From positions 3,038,001-3,102,000 of the forward strand of contig NZ_CP046401.1 of assembly GCF_009762775.1 (NCBI RefSeq): DNA of 64,000 bases, given 5' to 3'. Below the pieces are notes generated by a model, which searched no databases, had not been told where the DNA came from, and worked only from the letters and a program-made list of their open reading frames with translations. This DNA comes from Maribellus comscasis. Lineage in GTDB: Bacteria > Bacteroidota > Bacteroidia > Bacteroidales > Prolixibacteraceae. This document shows, piece after piece, positions 51,864 through 61,309 of the stretch (positions are counted from its first letter, which is position 1; each line of letters starts with the position of its first letter). The position numbers were made by a program, and so were the translations under genes.

Positions 51864-53222
51864 TTATCCGAAAATACTTCTGAAGACTTCTTCAACACGG
51901 CTGGTTTTTACAATATCAATTCCAAATCCGGATGTATCAAATCCTTTGTTTAGTGAGGGGATAATGATTTTTTTGAATCCCAGTTTGGCGGCTTCGGCTA
52001 TTCGTTGTTCAATTCGGTTTACAGCACGAATTTCGCCTGTTAATCCCACCTCGCCCGCAAAACAAATTTTATGGTCGATGGGAATGTCGATATTTGAGGA
52101 GAGAATAGAGCAGATGACAGCCAAATCGGTAGCCGGATCGTTTATTTTTAATCCGCCGGCAATATTCAGAAACACATCTTTTTGAATGAGTTTAAAACCG
52201 GCTCGTTTTTCCAGAACCGCCAGCAACATATTTAGCCGGCGTAAATCAAATCCGGTGGATGAGCGCTGTGGTGTTCCGTAGGCAGCTGAACTTACAAGCG
52301 CCTGAATTTCGATTAAAATAGGGCGAATTCCTTCAATCGTGGCGGCAATGGCTGTGCCACTTACATCGTCGCTTACTTTTGAAATCAGTTGCTCTGAAGG
52401 ATTGGTAATTTCCCGTAATCCGTCACTGCGCATTTCAAAAATACCCAGTTCGTTGGTGGAGCCAAAGCGATTTTTGTTCGAACGTAAAATCCGGTACATG
52501 TAATTGGTATCACCTTCAAACTGCAAAACCGTATCTACAATATGCTCCAGCACTTTGGGGCCGGCAATACTTCCTTCCTTATTGATATGACCAATAAGAA
52601 CAACTGCAACTCCGCTTTTTTTTGCAAATTTCAAAATGGCCGACGTACACTCACGAACCTGTGAAACTGACCCGGGTGAAGATTCAATATTTTCTGTGGA
52701 AATGGTTTGAATGGAATCGATAATTAAAACATCGGGTTGAATTTGTTCGGAATGTGCGAGCAGATTTTCCAGTGAAGTTTCACTCAGAAAAAGACAATTG
52801 TTGTTGCTATTGTTTAGTCGCTCGGCACGAAGTTTTATTTGTTGCAGACTCTCTTCTCCCGATGTATATAAAATTTTTTGTTTGTTTAATTTGAGTGCCA
52901 GCTGCAGGGCCAGTGTCGATTTTCCGATTCCCGGATCACCGCCCAAAAGAATCAGCGAGCCGGGAACTATTCCGCCACCAAGTACACGGTCGAATTCCTT
53001 AATTCCGGCAACAATCCGTTGCGTTTTTGCCGCCTGAATGTTTTCCAGTGTTATCGGCTGGTTTCCCAAATGCCGGGCGGCTACTTTTGCGGCACTTTTC
53101 TTTTTTTCGATTATCTCTTCCACAAAAGTATTCCACTCGCCACAAGAGGTACATTTCCCCATCCATTTTGGAGATTGAAAACCACAGTTCTGGCACGTGT
53201 ATATTGATTTTGTTGCCGGCAT
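51864..53222 (-). CDS. radA: DNA repair protein RadA
   Basis: A 452-residue RecA-related ATPase that drives branch migration in recombination repair. It has an N-terminal C4 zinc finger (CQNCGFQSPKWMGKCTSCGE), Walker A GGDPGIGKST, Walker B LIIDSI, the RadA-specific KNRFGS motif (RSNKNRFGSTNE), and a C-terminal Lon-like domain (AGEVGLTGEIRAV). The start at ATG 53222 is set by a TACCTTTG element at 53262-53269; a longer reading from 53264 would start inside that promoter. Confidence 0.95.
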   Translation of the reverse strand: MPATKSIYTCQNCGFQSPKWMGKCTSCGEWNTFVEEIIEKKKSAAKVAARHLGNQPITLENIQAAKTQRIVAGIKEFDRVLGGGIVPGSLILLGGDPGIGKSTLALQLALKLNKQKILYTSGEESLQQIKLRAERLNNSNNNCLFLSETSLENLLAHSEQIQPDVLIIDSIQTISTENIESSPGSVSQVRECTSAILKFAKKSGVAVVLIGHINKEGSIAGPKVLEHIVDTVLQFEGDTNYMYRILRSNKNRFGSTNELGIFEMRSDGLREITNPSEQLISKVSDDVSGTAIAATIEGIRPILIEIQALVSSAAYGTPQRSSTGFDLRRLNMLLAVLEKRAGFKLIQKDVFLNIAGGLKINDPATDLAVICSILSSNIDIPIDHKICFAGEVGLTGEIRAVNRIEQRIAEAAKLGFKKIIIPSLNKGFDTSGFGIDIVKTSRVEEVFRSIFG

Positions 53223-53261
53223 AGCTTTGTTTCTCTTTGTGTTGCCAAACGTTCCGTTGCA

Positions 53262-53269
53262 CAAAGGTA
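53262..53269 (-). promoter_or_regulatory. -7 element that fixes the radA start
   Basis: The minus strand reads TACCTTTG 40 nt before ATG 53222. Confidence 0.55.
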
Positions 53270-53288
53270 TCTCTTTTCTTCAAGTTGT

Positions 53289-53780
53289 CTATTTCAGACT
53301 TTTTATTTTTTGAATGATATCGCTGGTTGATACTCCCGGCACCAAATCAAGTGTAATTACTTTTCCCCCGTTTTTTAAAACGGTGTCGTGTCCGGCAATT
53401 TCATGAACTTCGTATTGTTTCCCTTTTACCAGTACATTGGGATTGATTTGCGCAACCAACTTTGCGGGAGTTTCCTCAGAAAAAAGAATGACAGCATCAA
53501 CAAAACCAAAAGCAGCAAGGATAATGGCGCGGGCCTTTTCATCCATTACCGGGCGGTCGAAGCCTTTTAACAGTCTTACCGATTCATCGGAATTTAACCC
53601 TACAATCAGTTTGGTTCCCAGTTGAGCCGATTTTTCCAGCGAATCAACATGCCCGTGGTGAATAACATCAAAACAGCCATTGGTAAATACAATGATTTCG
53701 TTATCTGCTTTCCACTTTTTTACAAGTGCTTTAAAATCCTGAAAGCCGGAAAATATCTTTGTCTGAATATCTGTATCCAT
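53289..53780 (-). CDS. rfaE2: D-glycero-beta-D-manno-heptose 1-phosphate adenylyltransferase
   Basis: A 163-residue nucleotidyltransferase matching the C-terminal half of HldE: FTNGCFDVIHHGHVDSL (HxGH motif), LIVGLNSDESVRLLKG, and the end VPGVSTSDIIQKIKSL. It makes ADP-heptose for LPS core. It stands without the kinase half, as in organisms with split RfaE1/RfaE2. The frame extends upstream to 53894 through a membrane-helix-like segment, but a TTG-N18-TACTTTTG promoter lies inside that extension (53793-53821), so ATG 53780 is the start. Confidence 0.92.
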   Translation of the reverse strand: MDTDIQTKIFSGFQDFKALVKKWKADNEIIVFTNGCFDVIHHGHVDSLEKSAQLGTKLIVGLNSDESVRLLKGFDRPVMDEKARAIILAAFGFVDAVILFSEETPAKLVAQINPNVLVKGKQYEVHEIAGHDTVLKNGGKVITLDLVPGVSTSDIIQKIKSLK

Positions 53781-53792
53781 CTTAAAAATTCC

Positions 53793-53821
53793 CAAAAGTA
53801 TAAAACTAAAGCAGAGAACAA
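53793..53821 (-). promoter_or_regulatory. Promoter of rfaE2
   Basis: Minus strand TTG (53819-53821), 18-nt spacer, TACTTTTG (53793-53800), ending 12 nt before the ATG. The transcript would be almost leaderless. Confidence 0.65.
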
Positions 53822-53894
53822 GAAAGATTATGATGAAAAGTTTTTTCTGGAGCGTAATTTTGGTTGAAACAGGATTGGCAGAGATAAATTTCAC

Positions 53895-54280
53895 TCCCTT
53901 CAGTCTGCCTCACCCTGTCAGGACAAATTGAAGTCAAGATCGATTTGTGGATACGGCCAATATGTTTTCGGTTGAAAGAACGCACTGAAGCTCGTATTTG
54001 TATTTGTTTTACTGTCCGATTTTTAAATATTGGAAAAACGTTAATTTCCGGACTTTAGCCGGAAAACGCGATCGGTATAAATCAAAAAAATCAGGCAGCT
54101 ATGTTATAAACCTACAAAATGGAGTAAGTTTAAAACAAAAATTACAGCCAAATAAAATAAAAAGCAGCTTTTAAATATGTAGTTTCAACCCGAGCCTGAC
54201 TGGATAACTGTATAATGCTGTGAAAGTTGCCGGGTTTGGGAATCTTGCTAATTTTACGGTCTTTATGAATAAAACCAACT
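53895..54280. other. Intergenic region between divergent genes, no gene seen
   Basis: 386 bp between rfaE2 (minus) and the exported protein at 54281 (plus). It has many stops in all frames. Apart from TTTG near 54235 followed after about 17 nt by a TACGGTCTTT-like box, which could be a weak promoter for 54281, I see nothing I can support. Confidence 0.5.
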
Positions 54281-55033
54281 ATGAAACTTATAACTTATAT
54301 TAAACTTGTCTTCGGGACTGTAACTGCACTTTTTTTATCGTTGAATGTAACTGCACAAACCAGTGTATCGTTAAAATCGCAGTGGCTCGATCCAACCAAT
54401 CTTTTTACAGAAAAAGTACCAACTGCAGAATTTAGCACCACTTTTTCAGTTGGCGAGCCCTGGAGCCTGTACTTTTATTATGCGCACGATATTGAAGGTT
54501 TGACACCGATTTATTTAATTGGCGGCGTAAACAACACCCGCGAATCGGTAAAAACCGACAGCCTGGTATTTTCATCGCCCGAAGCGAGAGTTTTCCCTAA
54601 ATATTCACGAAATATCTTTGTAAGTTACCAGTACAGCGAAACCATTCGCCAGCTTTCGTGGGTTCAACCTATTGTTACCTGGGACTGGAATTTTATTAAA
54701 AATCTATCGAAATCGGTACACACACTAAGCGCTGAAGTTTCCGGCTGGATGTCGTTTCAACGGGGAAATGAATACCAGGATGGCGGATACATCAGTGGAA
54801 AATACAACTGTGCCAAACACTATGAAAAATTGACGTTTAACGGAAGCCTTTCCACACTTGCTATTGAAATTTTTGAACCCGGCAGGAATATTTTTGTTCT
54901 TGGCGAGGTTTTAAGTCTTTCATCAACTTACATTCCATTTAACACAACACTTGAAGTCGTTTTAAACAAACCATTGATTACAGAAGAAGACAGTGAATTG
55001 GGCTTTACAATAGGATTGATAAAAGAGTTTTAA
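54281..55033 (+). CDS. Exported protein, possible outer-membrane barrel, unknown function
   Basis: A 250-residue protein with a signal peptide (MKLITYIKLVFGTVTALFLSLNVTAQ). The mature part is a series of amphipathic strands with alternating aromatics (EPWSLYFYYAHDI, QLSWVQPIVTWDWNF) and ends in a charged residue then Phe (GLIKEF), compatible with a small barrel of about ten strands. No domain recognised and no neighbour in the same direction within 1.8 kb. It could be an outer-membrane or a periplasmic beta-sandwich protein. Confidence 0.65.
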   Translation: MKLITYIKLVFGTVTALFLSLNVTAQTSVSLKSQWLDPTNLFTEKVPTAEFSTTFSVGEPWSLYFYYAHDIEGLTPIYLIGGVNNTRESVKTDSLVFSSPEARVFPKYSRNIFVSYQYSETIRQLSWVQPIVTWDWNFIKNLSKSVHTLSAEVSGWMSFQRGNEYQDGGYISGKYNCAKHYEKLTFNGSLSTLAIEIFEPGRNIFVLGEVLSLSSTYIPFNTTLEVVLNKPLITEEDSELGFTIGLIKEF

Positions 55034-55530
55034 AATACCGACTTTGCAAATCTGCGCCAGTGTGAGTATACAACCTCGTACAAAAAAGAATTGAAAAAAT
55101 AAGTTGGGATAAAAAAATGCTGATTGCAGGGGATAGGCTGCTTATGGCCGGCATTCCCCTGTAAGGGCTGAAATTTTGCCGAAGCATCGTGAATATCCAT
55201 CCAAAGCCCGCTCAGGCAAAAAAGGAAGTAATTTTACGGAATTAACAGATGCTTCCTGCAAAATTATTGCCTACAGCGAAATGGATACAATAATGCATAT
55301 CTTCGATTGCCGGCTAAACAAAAAAATAAACACAAAACCGGATTATAAATTACGCTTCAGGCTGACCATAGGGTTTGTGGTTTGTTACCTTACGGATATA
55401 AATGCAGAAGACGAATTATGTTATGATGGGATGTTTGTAAAAAATATTCAAAAAGGTTTGACGGATACTATGTGAATGCTGGCCTTTTTGCCTGCCAGAT
55501 ACTCAAAATTTTCTTTCTGTAATATACATT
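55034..55530. other. Intergenic region with one hairpin and a doubtful ORF
   Basis: 497 bp between convergent genes. CAGGGGA (55127-55133) and TCCCCTG (55155-55161) can form a 7-bp stem. A 99-codon plus-strand reading (55176-55475) shows no signal, domain or good start and its composition is unlike neighbouring proteins; I do not call it a gene. A degenerate gene is possible. Confidence 0.4.
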
Positions 55531-55881
55531 TTACACTATCTGGTTGGTTTCTGTATCAGGGAAAACCAGCCAGGGTTTAAAGGTTTTGGCTTCTTCAAAA
55601 TCCATTTGAGCGTAGGAAATAATGATGACCACATCCCCTACAGCTACTTTACGTGCTGCCGGACCGTTAAGACAAATGGTACCTGAGCCACGTTCGCCTT
55701 TTATAATGTATGTTTCCAGACGTTCGCCGTTGTTAATATTAACCACCTGCACTTTTTCGTTTTCAATCAGGTTAGCGGCATCCATCAAATCTTCGTCGAT
55801 GGTAATACTGCCTACATATTGCAGGTTGGCTTCGGTAACCGTTACTTTATGTATTTTCGATTTACAAACTTCAATTTGCAT
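55531..55881 (-). CDS. panD: Aspartate 1-decarboxylase
   Basis: A 116-residue pyruvoyl-dependent enzyme that makes beta-alanine from aspartate for pantothenate. The self-processing site YVGSITID places Gly24-Ser25 exactly where PanD is cleaved to form the pyruvoyl group; [20 protein letters not shown] is the family signature. It begins 12 nt after the panC stop, and the two enzymes supply consecutive precursors. Confidence 0.96.
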   Translation of the reverse strand: MQIEVCKSKIHKVTVTEANLQYVGSITIDEDLMDAANLIENEKVQVVNINNGERLETYIIKGERGSGTICLNGPAARKVAVGDVVIIISYAQMDFEEAKTFKPWLVFPDTETNQIV

Positions 55882-55893
55882 GACCTTGTCCTT

Positions 55894-56733
55894 TCAATTC
55901 AAAACAATATTGTCAATTAATCTGACTTTGCCACAGAATACTGCAACACAGCCAACTATTCTATTTTCTTCTTCCCAGTTACCAACGGGTTGAAGTTTTT
56001 TATCATCAACTATTTCTACATATTCAACAGACAGGTACGGGTTTTTGTTGATGTTTTCAATAACCCATTCTGTAAGCTCTTTTACGGATTTTTGACCGAC
56101 AAGTTGTTTGGCTTTTAACAATGTTTCTGAAATAACTGCCGCATTTTTTCTTTCTTCGGAACTTAACAATTCATTCCGGGAACTCATCGCCAACCCGCTT
56201 TTTTCACGAATAATGGGGCAGGCAACAATTTCTACCGTCAGGTTGAGCTGTTCTGTCATGTTTTTAATAATGGCAACCTGTTGGAAATCTTTTATCCCAA
56301 AATATGCTTTGTCGGGTTTTACCATCCCGAAGAGTTTACTCACCACCTGTGCAACACCATTAAAATGCCCGGGCCGATGCTCTCCCTCCATTACGGTTTC
56401 CAACATTCCAAAATCAAATTTCCGTGTATCATTTTCCGGGTACATTTCCTCAACCGAAGGCGCAAAAACCAAAGTTATATCCGATTTTTCCAACCGCTTT
56501 AAATCGGCTTCCAAATCGCGCGGATAGCGTTCCAAATCTTTTGGGTCGTTAAACTGGGTTGGATTCACAAAAATGCTTACAACAACCACCGGGTTTTCTT
56601 TTGCCGCTTTTTCAACCAACGATATGTGTCCTTTGTGCAAAGCACCCATTGTAGGAACAAAGCCAACCGTTCCGGTCATCCTTAATTGCTGCAGTTCTTT
56701 CTGTAAATCATTAACTGTTTTAACCAGTTTCAT
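55894..56733 (-). CDS. panC: Pantothenate synthetase
   Basis: A 279-residue ligase joining pantoate and beta-alanine with ATP. Signatures are VPTMGALHKGHISL (HxGH-type nucleotide site), FVNPTQFNDPKDLERYPR, GHFNGVAQVVSKLF, YFGIKDFQQVAIIK, and CPIIREKSGLAMSSRN. Full length for the family. It is followed 12 nt later by panD, and the glycogen synthase gene lies divergent upstream, a neighbourhood often seen in Bacteroidota. Confidence 0.96.
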   Translation of the reverse strand: MKLVKTVNDLQKELQQLRMTGTVGFVPTMGALHKGHISLVEKAAKENPVVVVSIFVNPTQFNDPKDLERYPRDLEADLKRLEKSDITLVFAPSVEEMYPENDTRKFDFGMLETVMEGEHRPGHFNGVAQVVSKLFGMVKPDKAYFGIKDFQQVAIIKNMTEQLNLTVEIVACPIIREKSGLAMSSRNELLSSEERKNAAVISETLLKAKQLVGQKSVKELTEWVIENINKNPYLSVEYVEIVDDKKLQPVGNWEEENRIVGCVAVFCGKVRLIDNIVLN

Positions 56734-56835
56734 TCGTCAAAAAATTTAACGGTGCAAAGTAAATAAAATTAATCCGGAATATATCAAGAAAAGGATGCAG
56801 ACAAGTACCCTGGTAACACGGATAAAGCGTCTGAA

Positions 56836-56866
56836 TTGAATATTCAGGATATTTTTATTACCTTTG
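56836..56866 (+). promoter_or_regulatory. Promoter of the short glycogen synthase gene
   Basis: TTG (56836-56838), 20-nt spacer, TACCTTTG (56859-56866); the ATG follows at 56897. An upstream in-frame start at 56864 lies within the box and is discarded. Confidence 0.65.
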
Positions 56867-56896
56867 CAGCCTGTAATAAACTGCGCATACAGGTCA

Positions 56897-57697
56897 ATGG
56901 AAAAGAAAAAGATCCTTTATATTTCACAAGAAATCACCCCATACCTACCTGAAACTGAAATGTCAGAGATATCCCGATATTTGCCACAGGGAGTTCAGGA
57001 AAGAGGAAGGGAAATCAGAACTTTTATGCCGCGTTACGGCTGTGTTAACGAACGTAGAAACCAACTTCACGAGGTTATCCGATTATCGGGAATGAACCTG
57101 GTAATAAATGATACCGATCACCCGCTGATAATTAAAGTGGCCTCGATACAGGCTGCACGAATGCAGGTGTATTTTATCGATAATGAAGATTATTTTCAAC
57201 GCAAACATGTGTTAAAAGATTCTAAAGGAAATGAGTTTGAAGATAATGATGAACGTGCAGTATTCTTTGCCCGTGGTGTTTTGGAAACAGTGATTAAGTT
57301 GCGCTGGGCACCTGATGTTATCCATTGCCACGGCTGGTTAACCTCGCTCGTTCCGTTGTACATAAAAAAATATTATTATAACGACCCGCTTTTCAAAAAT
57401 TCAAAAGTGGTATATTCAGTTTATAATGACGATTTTAAGAAAACTTTAAATTCTAATTTTAACAATAAATTGTTGCTGGAAGGAATTACTGCAGATGATG
57501 TAAAGACCATTGATGATCCCACATTTGAAAATGTTTCGAAAATGGCAATAGATTATTCGGATGCGGTTGTACAGGGTACTGAAAATATTAACGAAAACGT
57601 TGAAAAATATATTCAATCAACAAATAAATTGTTTCTCAATTACCAACCCAAAGAAACTTACATTGATGCGTATAATGAATTTTACGATAAAGTGTAA
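56897..57697 (+). CDS. Short glycogen/starch synthase-like protein (GT5 N-terminal half only)
   Basis: A 266-residue protein corresponding to the GT5 catalytic N-domain (ILYISQEITPYLPETEMSEI, then PDVIHCHGWLTSLVPLYIKK, and SDAVVQGTENI). The usual C-terminal GT1-like half is absent, so it is about half normal GlgA length. The ADP-glucose-binding KxGGL motif expected near the N-terminus is replaced by ETEMSEI. It is related to the single-domain proteins often annotated glycogen synthase in Bacteroidota; catalysis in isolation is doubtful. It is separate from the DUF4270 gene 134 nt downstream. Confidence 0.82.
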   Translation: MEKKKILYISQEITPYLPETEMSEISRYLPQGVQERGREIRTFMPRYGCVNERRNQLHEVIRLSGMNLVINDTDHPLIIKVASIQAARMQVYFIDNEDYFQRKHVLKDSKGNEFEDNDERAVFFARGVLETVIKLRWAPDVIHCHGWLTSLVPLYIKKYYYNDPLFKNSKVVYSVYNDDFKKTLNSNFNNKLLLEGITADDVKTIDDPTFENVSKMAIDYSDAVVQGTENINENVEKYIQSTNKLFLNYQPKETYIDAYNEFYDKV

Positions 57698-57831
57698 GTG
57701 TTAAAAGATTGAATTTTATCTAAAAAAAATCAAATATACAATCATTTACCTGTTGCCATCGTTTGTTTTTTTATACGTTTGTGTAACTTTTTGAATAAGC
57801 CAAATTGCAAATAAATTAATGAAGGAATTAC

Positions 57832-59208
57832 GTGAAAACCAAATCTAGAAATAAATACCTTATCCTGTTGATTGTAATGTTCTTAACAAGCCTTTTTTTT
57901 ACACATTGTAAAAAGTATGACGAGCTTGGAATGGAGATATTACCTTCTACAGATTTAATTTCGGTTAAAAATACGATTTTGAAGGACGATATTAGTGCCT
58001 ATACCATCAGAGAAGATTCAATTCGCACTGACGGAGCGCCTAAAAGTTTATTTGGAAGTTTTAATGATCCTGTATTTGGAAATACAACCGTTGATTTTGC
58101 CACACAATTCAGACTGGTTGGTTATCCTGATTTTGGCGAAGCGCCCGAAGCAGATTCCATTTTTTTGTATTTATACTACAGAAAGATTTTTGGAGATACG
58201 GTAACAACTCAGAAAGTCAGAGTTTACGAGTTGGAAGAAAATCTGTATGCCGATCAGGAAGACGGGCCGGGGGGCAATTCAAGTTACCCCTATTACCAGA
58301 ATGTGGATTTAAAAAGTATGGCTTCCGACCAACTTATTGGTGAACTGGATTTTGTTCCTCAAATAACACTTGATTCAACCGAGACGGATACATTTTACCA
58401 GGTAATAAAGGTACCGCTGGATATTTCTTTGGCGGATAAGCTGATAGATGCAGATTCAGCAGACATGAGCAGTAATGATGTTTTTCTGAATTATTTTAAA
58501 GGACTGTATATTGAAACCGAAAAATTAACTGATGCAGAGGGAGCAATTCTGGCATTGGAAGCAGCTTCAGATGACAGTTTTCAGGGATCGGCTGTGGTTG
58601 TATATTACAACAATGAAGAAAACAAAAATGCAGAAGAGCCCGATACCTTAAATATGCCTTATATTGTTACAGAGTTTAGCGCGCGGGTAAATCATATTGA
58701 GCACGACTATTCAGGAACTCCGTTTTTTGGAAGTTTGAATAATTCGGGGATAGAAGATTCGTTGCTGTATATCCAAACAGCGGGGGGACTTGAATCAAAG
58801 ATTGATATCAATAATCTTTCACTTTGGCAAGATTCGGTAAATACCGCGATTAACAAAGCAGAACTTGTTTTTCAGGTTGACACCATCAAATCTGATTTGG
58901 AAAATTATCCTGCCCCAAACCAGCTTTTATTTACTTTTATTGATAGCACGGGACAGGAGTTCCTTCCCAAAGATTACTCCTTTAGCCCCGCATTTTATGG
59001 CGGTGTATTAGATACTCTGGATTACACCTATCGTTTTAATGTTACGCAACATTTGCAGCAAATAATAGATGGAGAAGTTGGAAATTTTGGATTTAAGCTG
59101 ACAACAGCCGCTAAGAACAGCGAAGCGAAAAGGGTTGTTTTAAAAGGAAGTACGAGTGAAACAGGAATACAACTGATTATAACATATTCAAAATTTTTGC
59201 AGCAGTAG
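57832..59208 (+). CDS. DUF4270 lipoprotein
   Basis: A 458-residue lipoprotein starting at a GTG (57832). The signal peptide ends FFTHCKKYDELG with lipidated Cys26, followed by the DUF4270 domain (EILPSTDLISVKN, TDGAPKSLFGSFNDPVFGNT). The family is nearly restricted to Bacteroidota and is often encoded after the short glycogen synthase. It is predicted to be surface-exposed and beta-rich; function unknown. A bidirectional terminator follows at 59231. Confidence 0.88.
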   Translation: MKTKSRNKYLILLIVMFLTSLFFTHCKKYDELGMEILPSTDLISVKNTILKDDISAYTIREDSIRTDGAPKSLFGSFNDPVFGNTTVDFATQFRLVGYPDFGEAPEADSIFLYLYYRKIFGDTVTTQKVRVYELEENLYADQEDGPGGNSSYPYYQNVDLKSMASDQLIGELDFVPQITLDSTETDTFYQVIKVPLDISLADKLIDADSADMSSNDVFLNYFKGLYIETEKLTDAEGAILALEAASDDSFQGSAVVVYYNNEENKNAEEPDTLNMPYIVTEFSARVNHIEHDYSGTPFFGSLNNSGIEDSLLYIQTAGGLESKIDINNLSLWQDSVNTAINKAELVFQVDTIKSDLENYPAPNQLLFTFIDSTGQEFLPKDYSFSPAFYGGVLDTLDYTYRFNVTQHLQQIIDGEVGNFGFKLTTAAKNSEAKRVVLKGSTSETGIQLIITYSKFLQQ

Positions 59209-59230
59209 GATTATAAACTGGAAATAAAAA

Positions 59231-59256
59231 ATGGGTACCGGATTTCCGGTGCCCAT
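59231..59256. terminator. Bidirectional terminator
   Basis: ATGGGTACCGG/CCGGTGCCCAT (11 bp, one G-U, loop ATTT), flanked by A and T runs, between the DUF4270 gene (plus) and the DUF4252 gene (minus). Confidence 0.85.
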
Positions 59257-59281
59257 TTCTATTTTACACTGTTGTTCTATT

Positions 59282-60244
59282 TTATTTCGTTCTAATCTTT
59301 ACGGTTGTAATATCCTCGTCTTTGTTTGCTTTAACATCAATGGTTACGATATCTGTTTTATCCAGTTGTTTTATTTCTTTGGCGTCAACCTTTTTGCCGT
59401 TTAGAAAGTATTCTGTACTGTCGCCGGGATAATTCAGAAATACGGGTTGTCGCTGATATCTCTCTGCCATTTCCCGGTATTTTTCTGCCATTTCCATTTG
59501 TCTTTGTGCCTGAACACGCGCCTGTTCTTCAATTTTTGCACGTTGTTCATCGGAGAAAAACTGTTGTTTTTCAATTAATTCTTTTTGTCGGGCGACCATT
59601 TGTTCTAATCTTTCCTGCGGAAAGTATACATTGGAAGTTTGGCCGAAATAAACTGCTGCTCCGCTGTTGTTATTTATTTTGTAGAGGTTTTCAAGGCCGC
59701 GTAAATTGAGTGCTTTGTTTAAGTCGGCAACCGCAGTTAAATTGATATTTCCCTGAAGTTCTATCAAACTGGTATTTGCATTGGATTGGGTTAAAACAGC
59801 CAGTGATTCAATTTTATCCTGATTTTTTCTTAGATAGACTTTCACCTCTTCTCCCATCCTTTTTTCAGTCTTCAGTAAAGTATAATCTCCATCTTTGTAG
59901 TGGTTCAAAATGGTTTGATACAAGCCTTCCGACAGGGAATTTTTGTCTTCCTTTTCTGGTTTATCGTCTGCTTCGGCAAATAGGGTGAAACTCTGGTTTA
60001 GGTTACTTTGTGAAACCACCACAATTTTATCCAGGTTTTTAATCGCTTCAAATGCCGACGACTCACTGTCAATACTTTTCTTTTTCAGATAAAGATCAAA
60101 CATGTCTTTGGTTATCAGACTGGCGCTAAAACCTTCCTGATCTGAATATTCATTTGTCAGTTGTGCAAAGAAGTTATTATCTCTTTGGGCCAGCGCAGGT
60201 AGCGCTAGTACCACCATAAATAAATAAATCATAATTTTTTTCAT
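59282..60244 (-). CDS. DUF4252-like exported protein
   Basis: A 320-residue protein with a signal peptide (MKKIMIYLFMVVLALPALAQ) and a DUF4252-type domain (FAQLTNEYSDQEGFSASLIT, KSIDSESSAFEAIKNLDKIV). The middle contains a long coiled coil rich in Gln, Glu and Arg (ARVQAQRQMEMAEKYREMAE), and the C-terminus has strands with TVKIRTK. It is the third gene of the operon sigma factor, membrane protein, DUF4252. Start: ATG 60242-60244 gives the signal peptide; an open frame runs 45 nt further. Function unknown. Confidence 0.82.
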   Translation of the reverse strand: MKKIMIYLFMVVLALPALAQRDNNFFAQLTNEYSDQEGFSASLITKDMFDLYLKKKSIDSESSAFEAIKNLDKIVVVSQSNLNQSFTLFAEADDKPEKEDKNSLSEGLYQTILNHYKDGDYTLLKTEKRMGEEVKVYLRKNQDKIESLAVLTQSNANTSLIELQGNINLTAVADLNKALNLRGLENLYKINNNSGAAVYFGQTSNVYFPQERLEQMVARQKELIEKQQFFSDEQRAKIEEQARVQAQRQMEMAEKYREMAERYQRQPVFLNYPGDSTEYFLNGKKVDAKEIKQLDKTDIVTIDVKANKDEDITTVKIRTK

Positions 60245-60255
60245 GACGATTGTTT

Positions 60256-60693
60256 TTAGTTTATTATTATTGCATCTTCTCCTACCCAAAGTATCAGCAT
60301 GTCTTCCTGTTCTTTTGGCTGTATGTTCTGCGAAACCTGATACAGAGCCTGCTCCATTACCAAAAATTCGTTTTCTAATTTTGTGTTTCTAATTTCGCGG
60401 TAGCCCAAATAGGCGGTTAACAGAATGACTATGGTTGCTGCAACTGATGCAAGCCTAAACCAACGCATTTTAACAATTTTGTTGGGTTGCGCAGTTTGCT
60501 CTATTTTGTCAAAAATTACTTTTTCCAAATCTTCAGGAACAGAGCTTTCTGAATTGAAAAATCCAAAAATATCCTGCTCTGATGTTTGATTTTCTTCCAG
60601 AAGAATTTCGGTTTTTAACCAACGCTCTTCCTCGATTGTCGTTTCGCCGTTATAATATTTGTCGAGCAATTTGTCTTTCTCTTCCGTTTTCAT
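60256..60693 (-). CDS. Probable membrane anti-sigma factor
   Basis: A 145-residue protein: an acidic helical N-terminus (MKTEEKDKLLDKYYNGETTIEEERWLKTE), one membrane helix at about residues 82-100, and a short C-terminal tail. It overlaps the ECF sigma gene by 44 nt, the usual place of a cognate anti-sigma factor. It lacks the zinc HC2 motif, so it belongs to a different type from the one at 43331. The start (ATG 60691-60693) lies within the sigma gene. Confidence 0.72.
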   Translation of the reverse strand: MKTEEKDKLLDKYYNGETTIEEERWLKTEILLEENQTSEQDIFGFFNSESSVPEDLEKVIFDKIEQTAQPNKIVKMRWFRLASVAATIVILLTAYLGYREIRNTKLENEFLVMEQALYQVSQNIQPKEQEDMLILWVGEDAIIIN

Positions 60694-61189
60694 AATCGTA
60701 AATTTTTTCTACTTCCTGTTTTACTTTTAACCGGGCTCTTGACAGTATTACCCTGATATTGGGTATCTCATATCCCGTAAATTCCTGAATTTCCTCAAAA
60801 CTAAATCCATCAATATCACGCATTTGGATCACTGTCTTGTATTTTTCAGGTAAATCATCAATTATTTTGCGCACCTGTTCGTATTTTTCCTTTGTATCAG
60901 CTTGCGTTTCTGTCGATTCAATATTTAATATTTTATATTCTTCGTTCTCTCCAAAGGTCGACGGGCGCTTTTTTTTCAACAAATCGAAGCTGTAGTTTTT
61001 TGCTACGGTTATAATGTAGCTGTTTAAATTTGAGCATTTTATCAACTCGTTTTTTTTACTCCACAGCTTTACCATTAAGTCCTGCAAAGCATCCTGCGTT
61101 TCTTCCTCGTCCTTCAATATCCGTTTTAACATCGGATATAGTTTTCGCGAATATGGTATTACCTTATTTTTAAACTCTTCAGCAGTCAT
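60650..61189 (-). CDS. ECF sigma factor
   Basis: A 179-residue sigma-70 family factor: region 2 (LYPMLKRILKDEEETQDALQ, VMVKLWSKKNEL-like, NSYIITVAKNYSFDLLKKKR) and region 4 (LPEKYKTVIQMRDIDGFSFE, EIPNIRVILSRARLKVKQE). It overlaps the next gene by 44 nt and heads the operon sigma, putative anti-sigma, DUF4252. Target genes unknown; autoregulation is likely. Confidence 0.92.
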   Translation of the reverse strand: MTAEEFKNKVIPYSRKLYPMLKRILKDEEETQDALQDLMVKLWSKKNELIKCSNLNSYIITVAKNYSFDLLKKKRPSTFGENEEYKILNIESTETQADTKEKYEQVRKIIDDLPEKYKTVIQMRDIDGFSFEEIQEFTGYEIPNIRVILSRARLKVKQEVEKIYDYENGRERQIARQIL

Positions 61190-61309
61190 CTGATTATATG
61201 GACGATTTCCTTCCTAAATTATAACAAAAGAGGTGATTTTTTTACAAAACGCCAGGATGTATTTAGCTAGTCGCTTTGAAAATCTTATTTTTGCACCTTT
61301 GTTTTTGGT

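Noticed and set aside
55176..55475. 99-codon plus-strand ORF between the 54281 gene and panD
   Set aside because: No signal, domain or credible start; unusual composition; no same-strand neighbour. It may be a relic, so it is described with the intergenic region only.
61190..61309. Manganese riboswitch before mntP
   Set aside because: The region before the ATG is short and the promoter element at 61286-61293 leaves only about 16 nt of leader; no yybP-ykoY-like structure fits.
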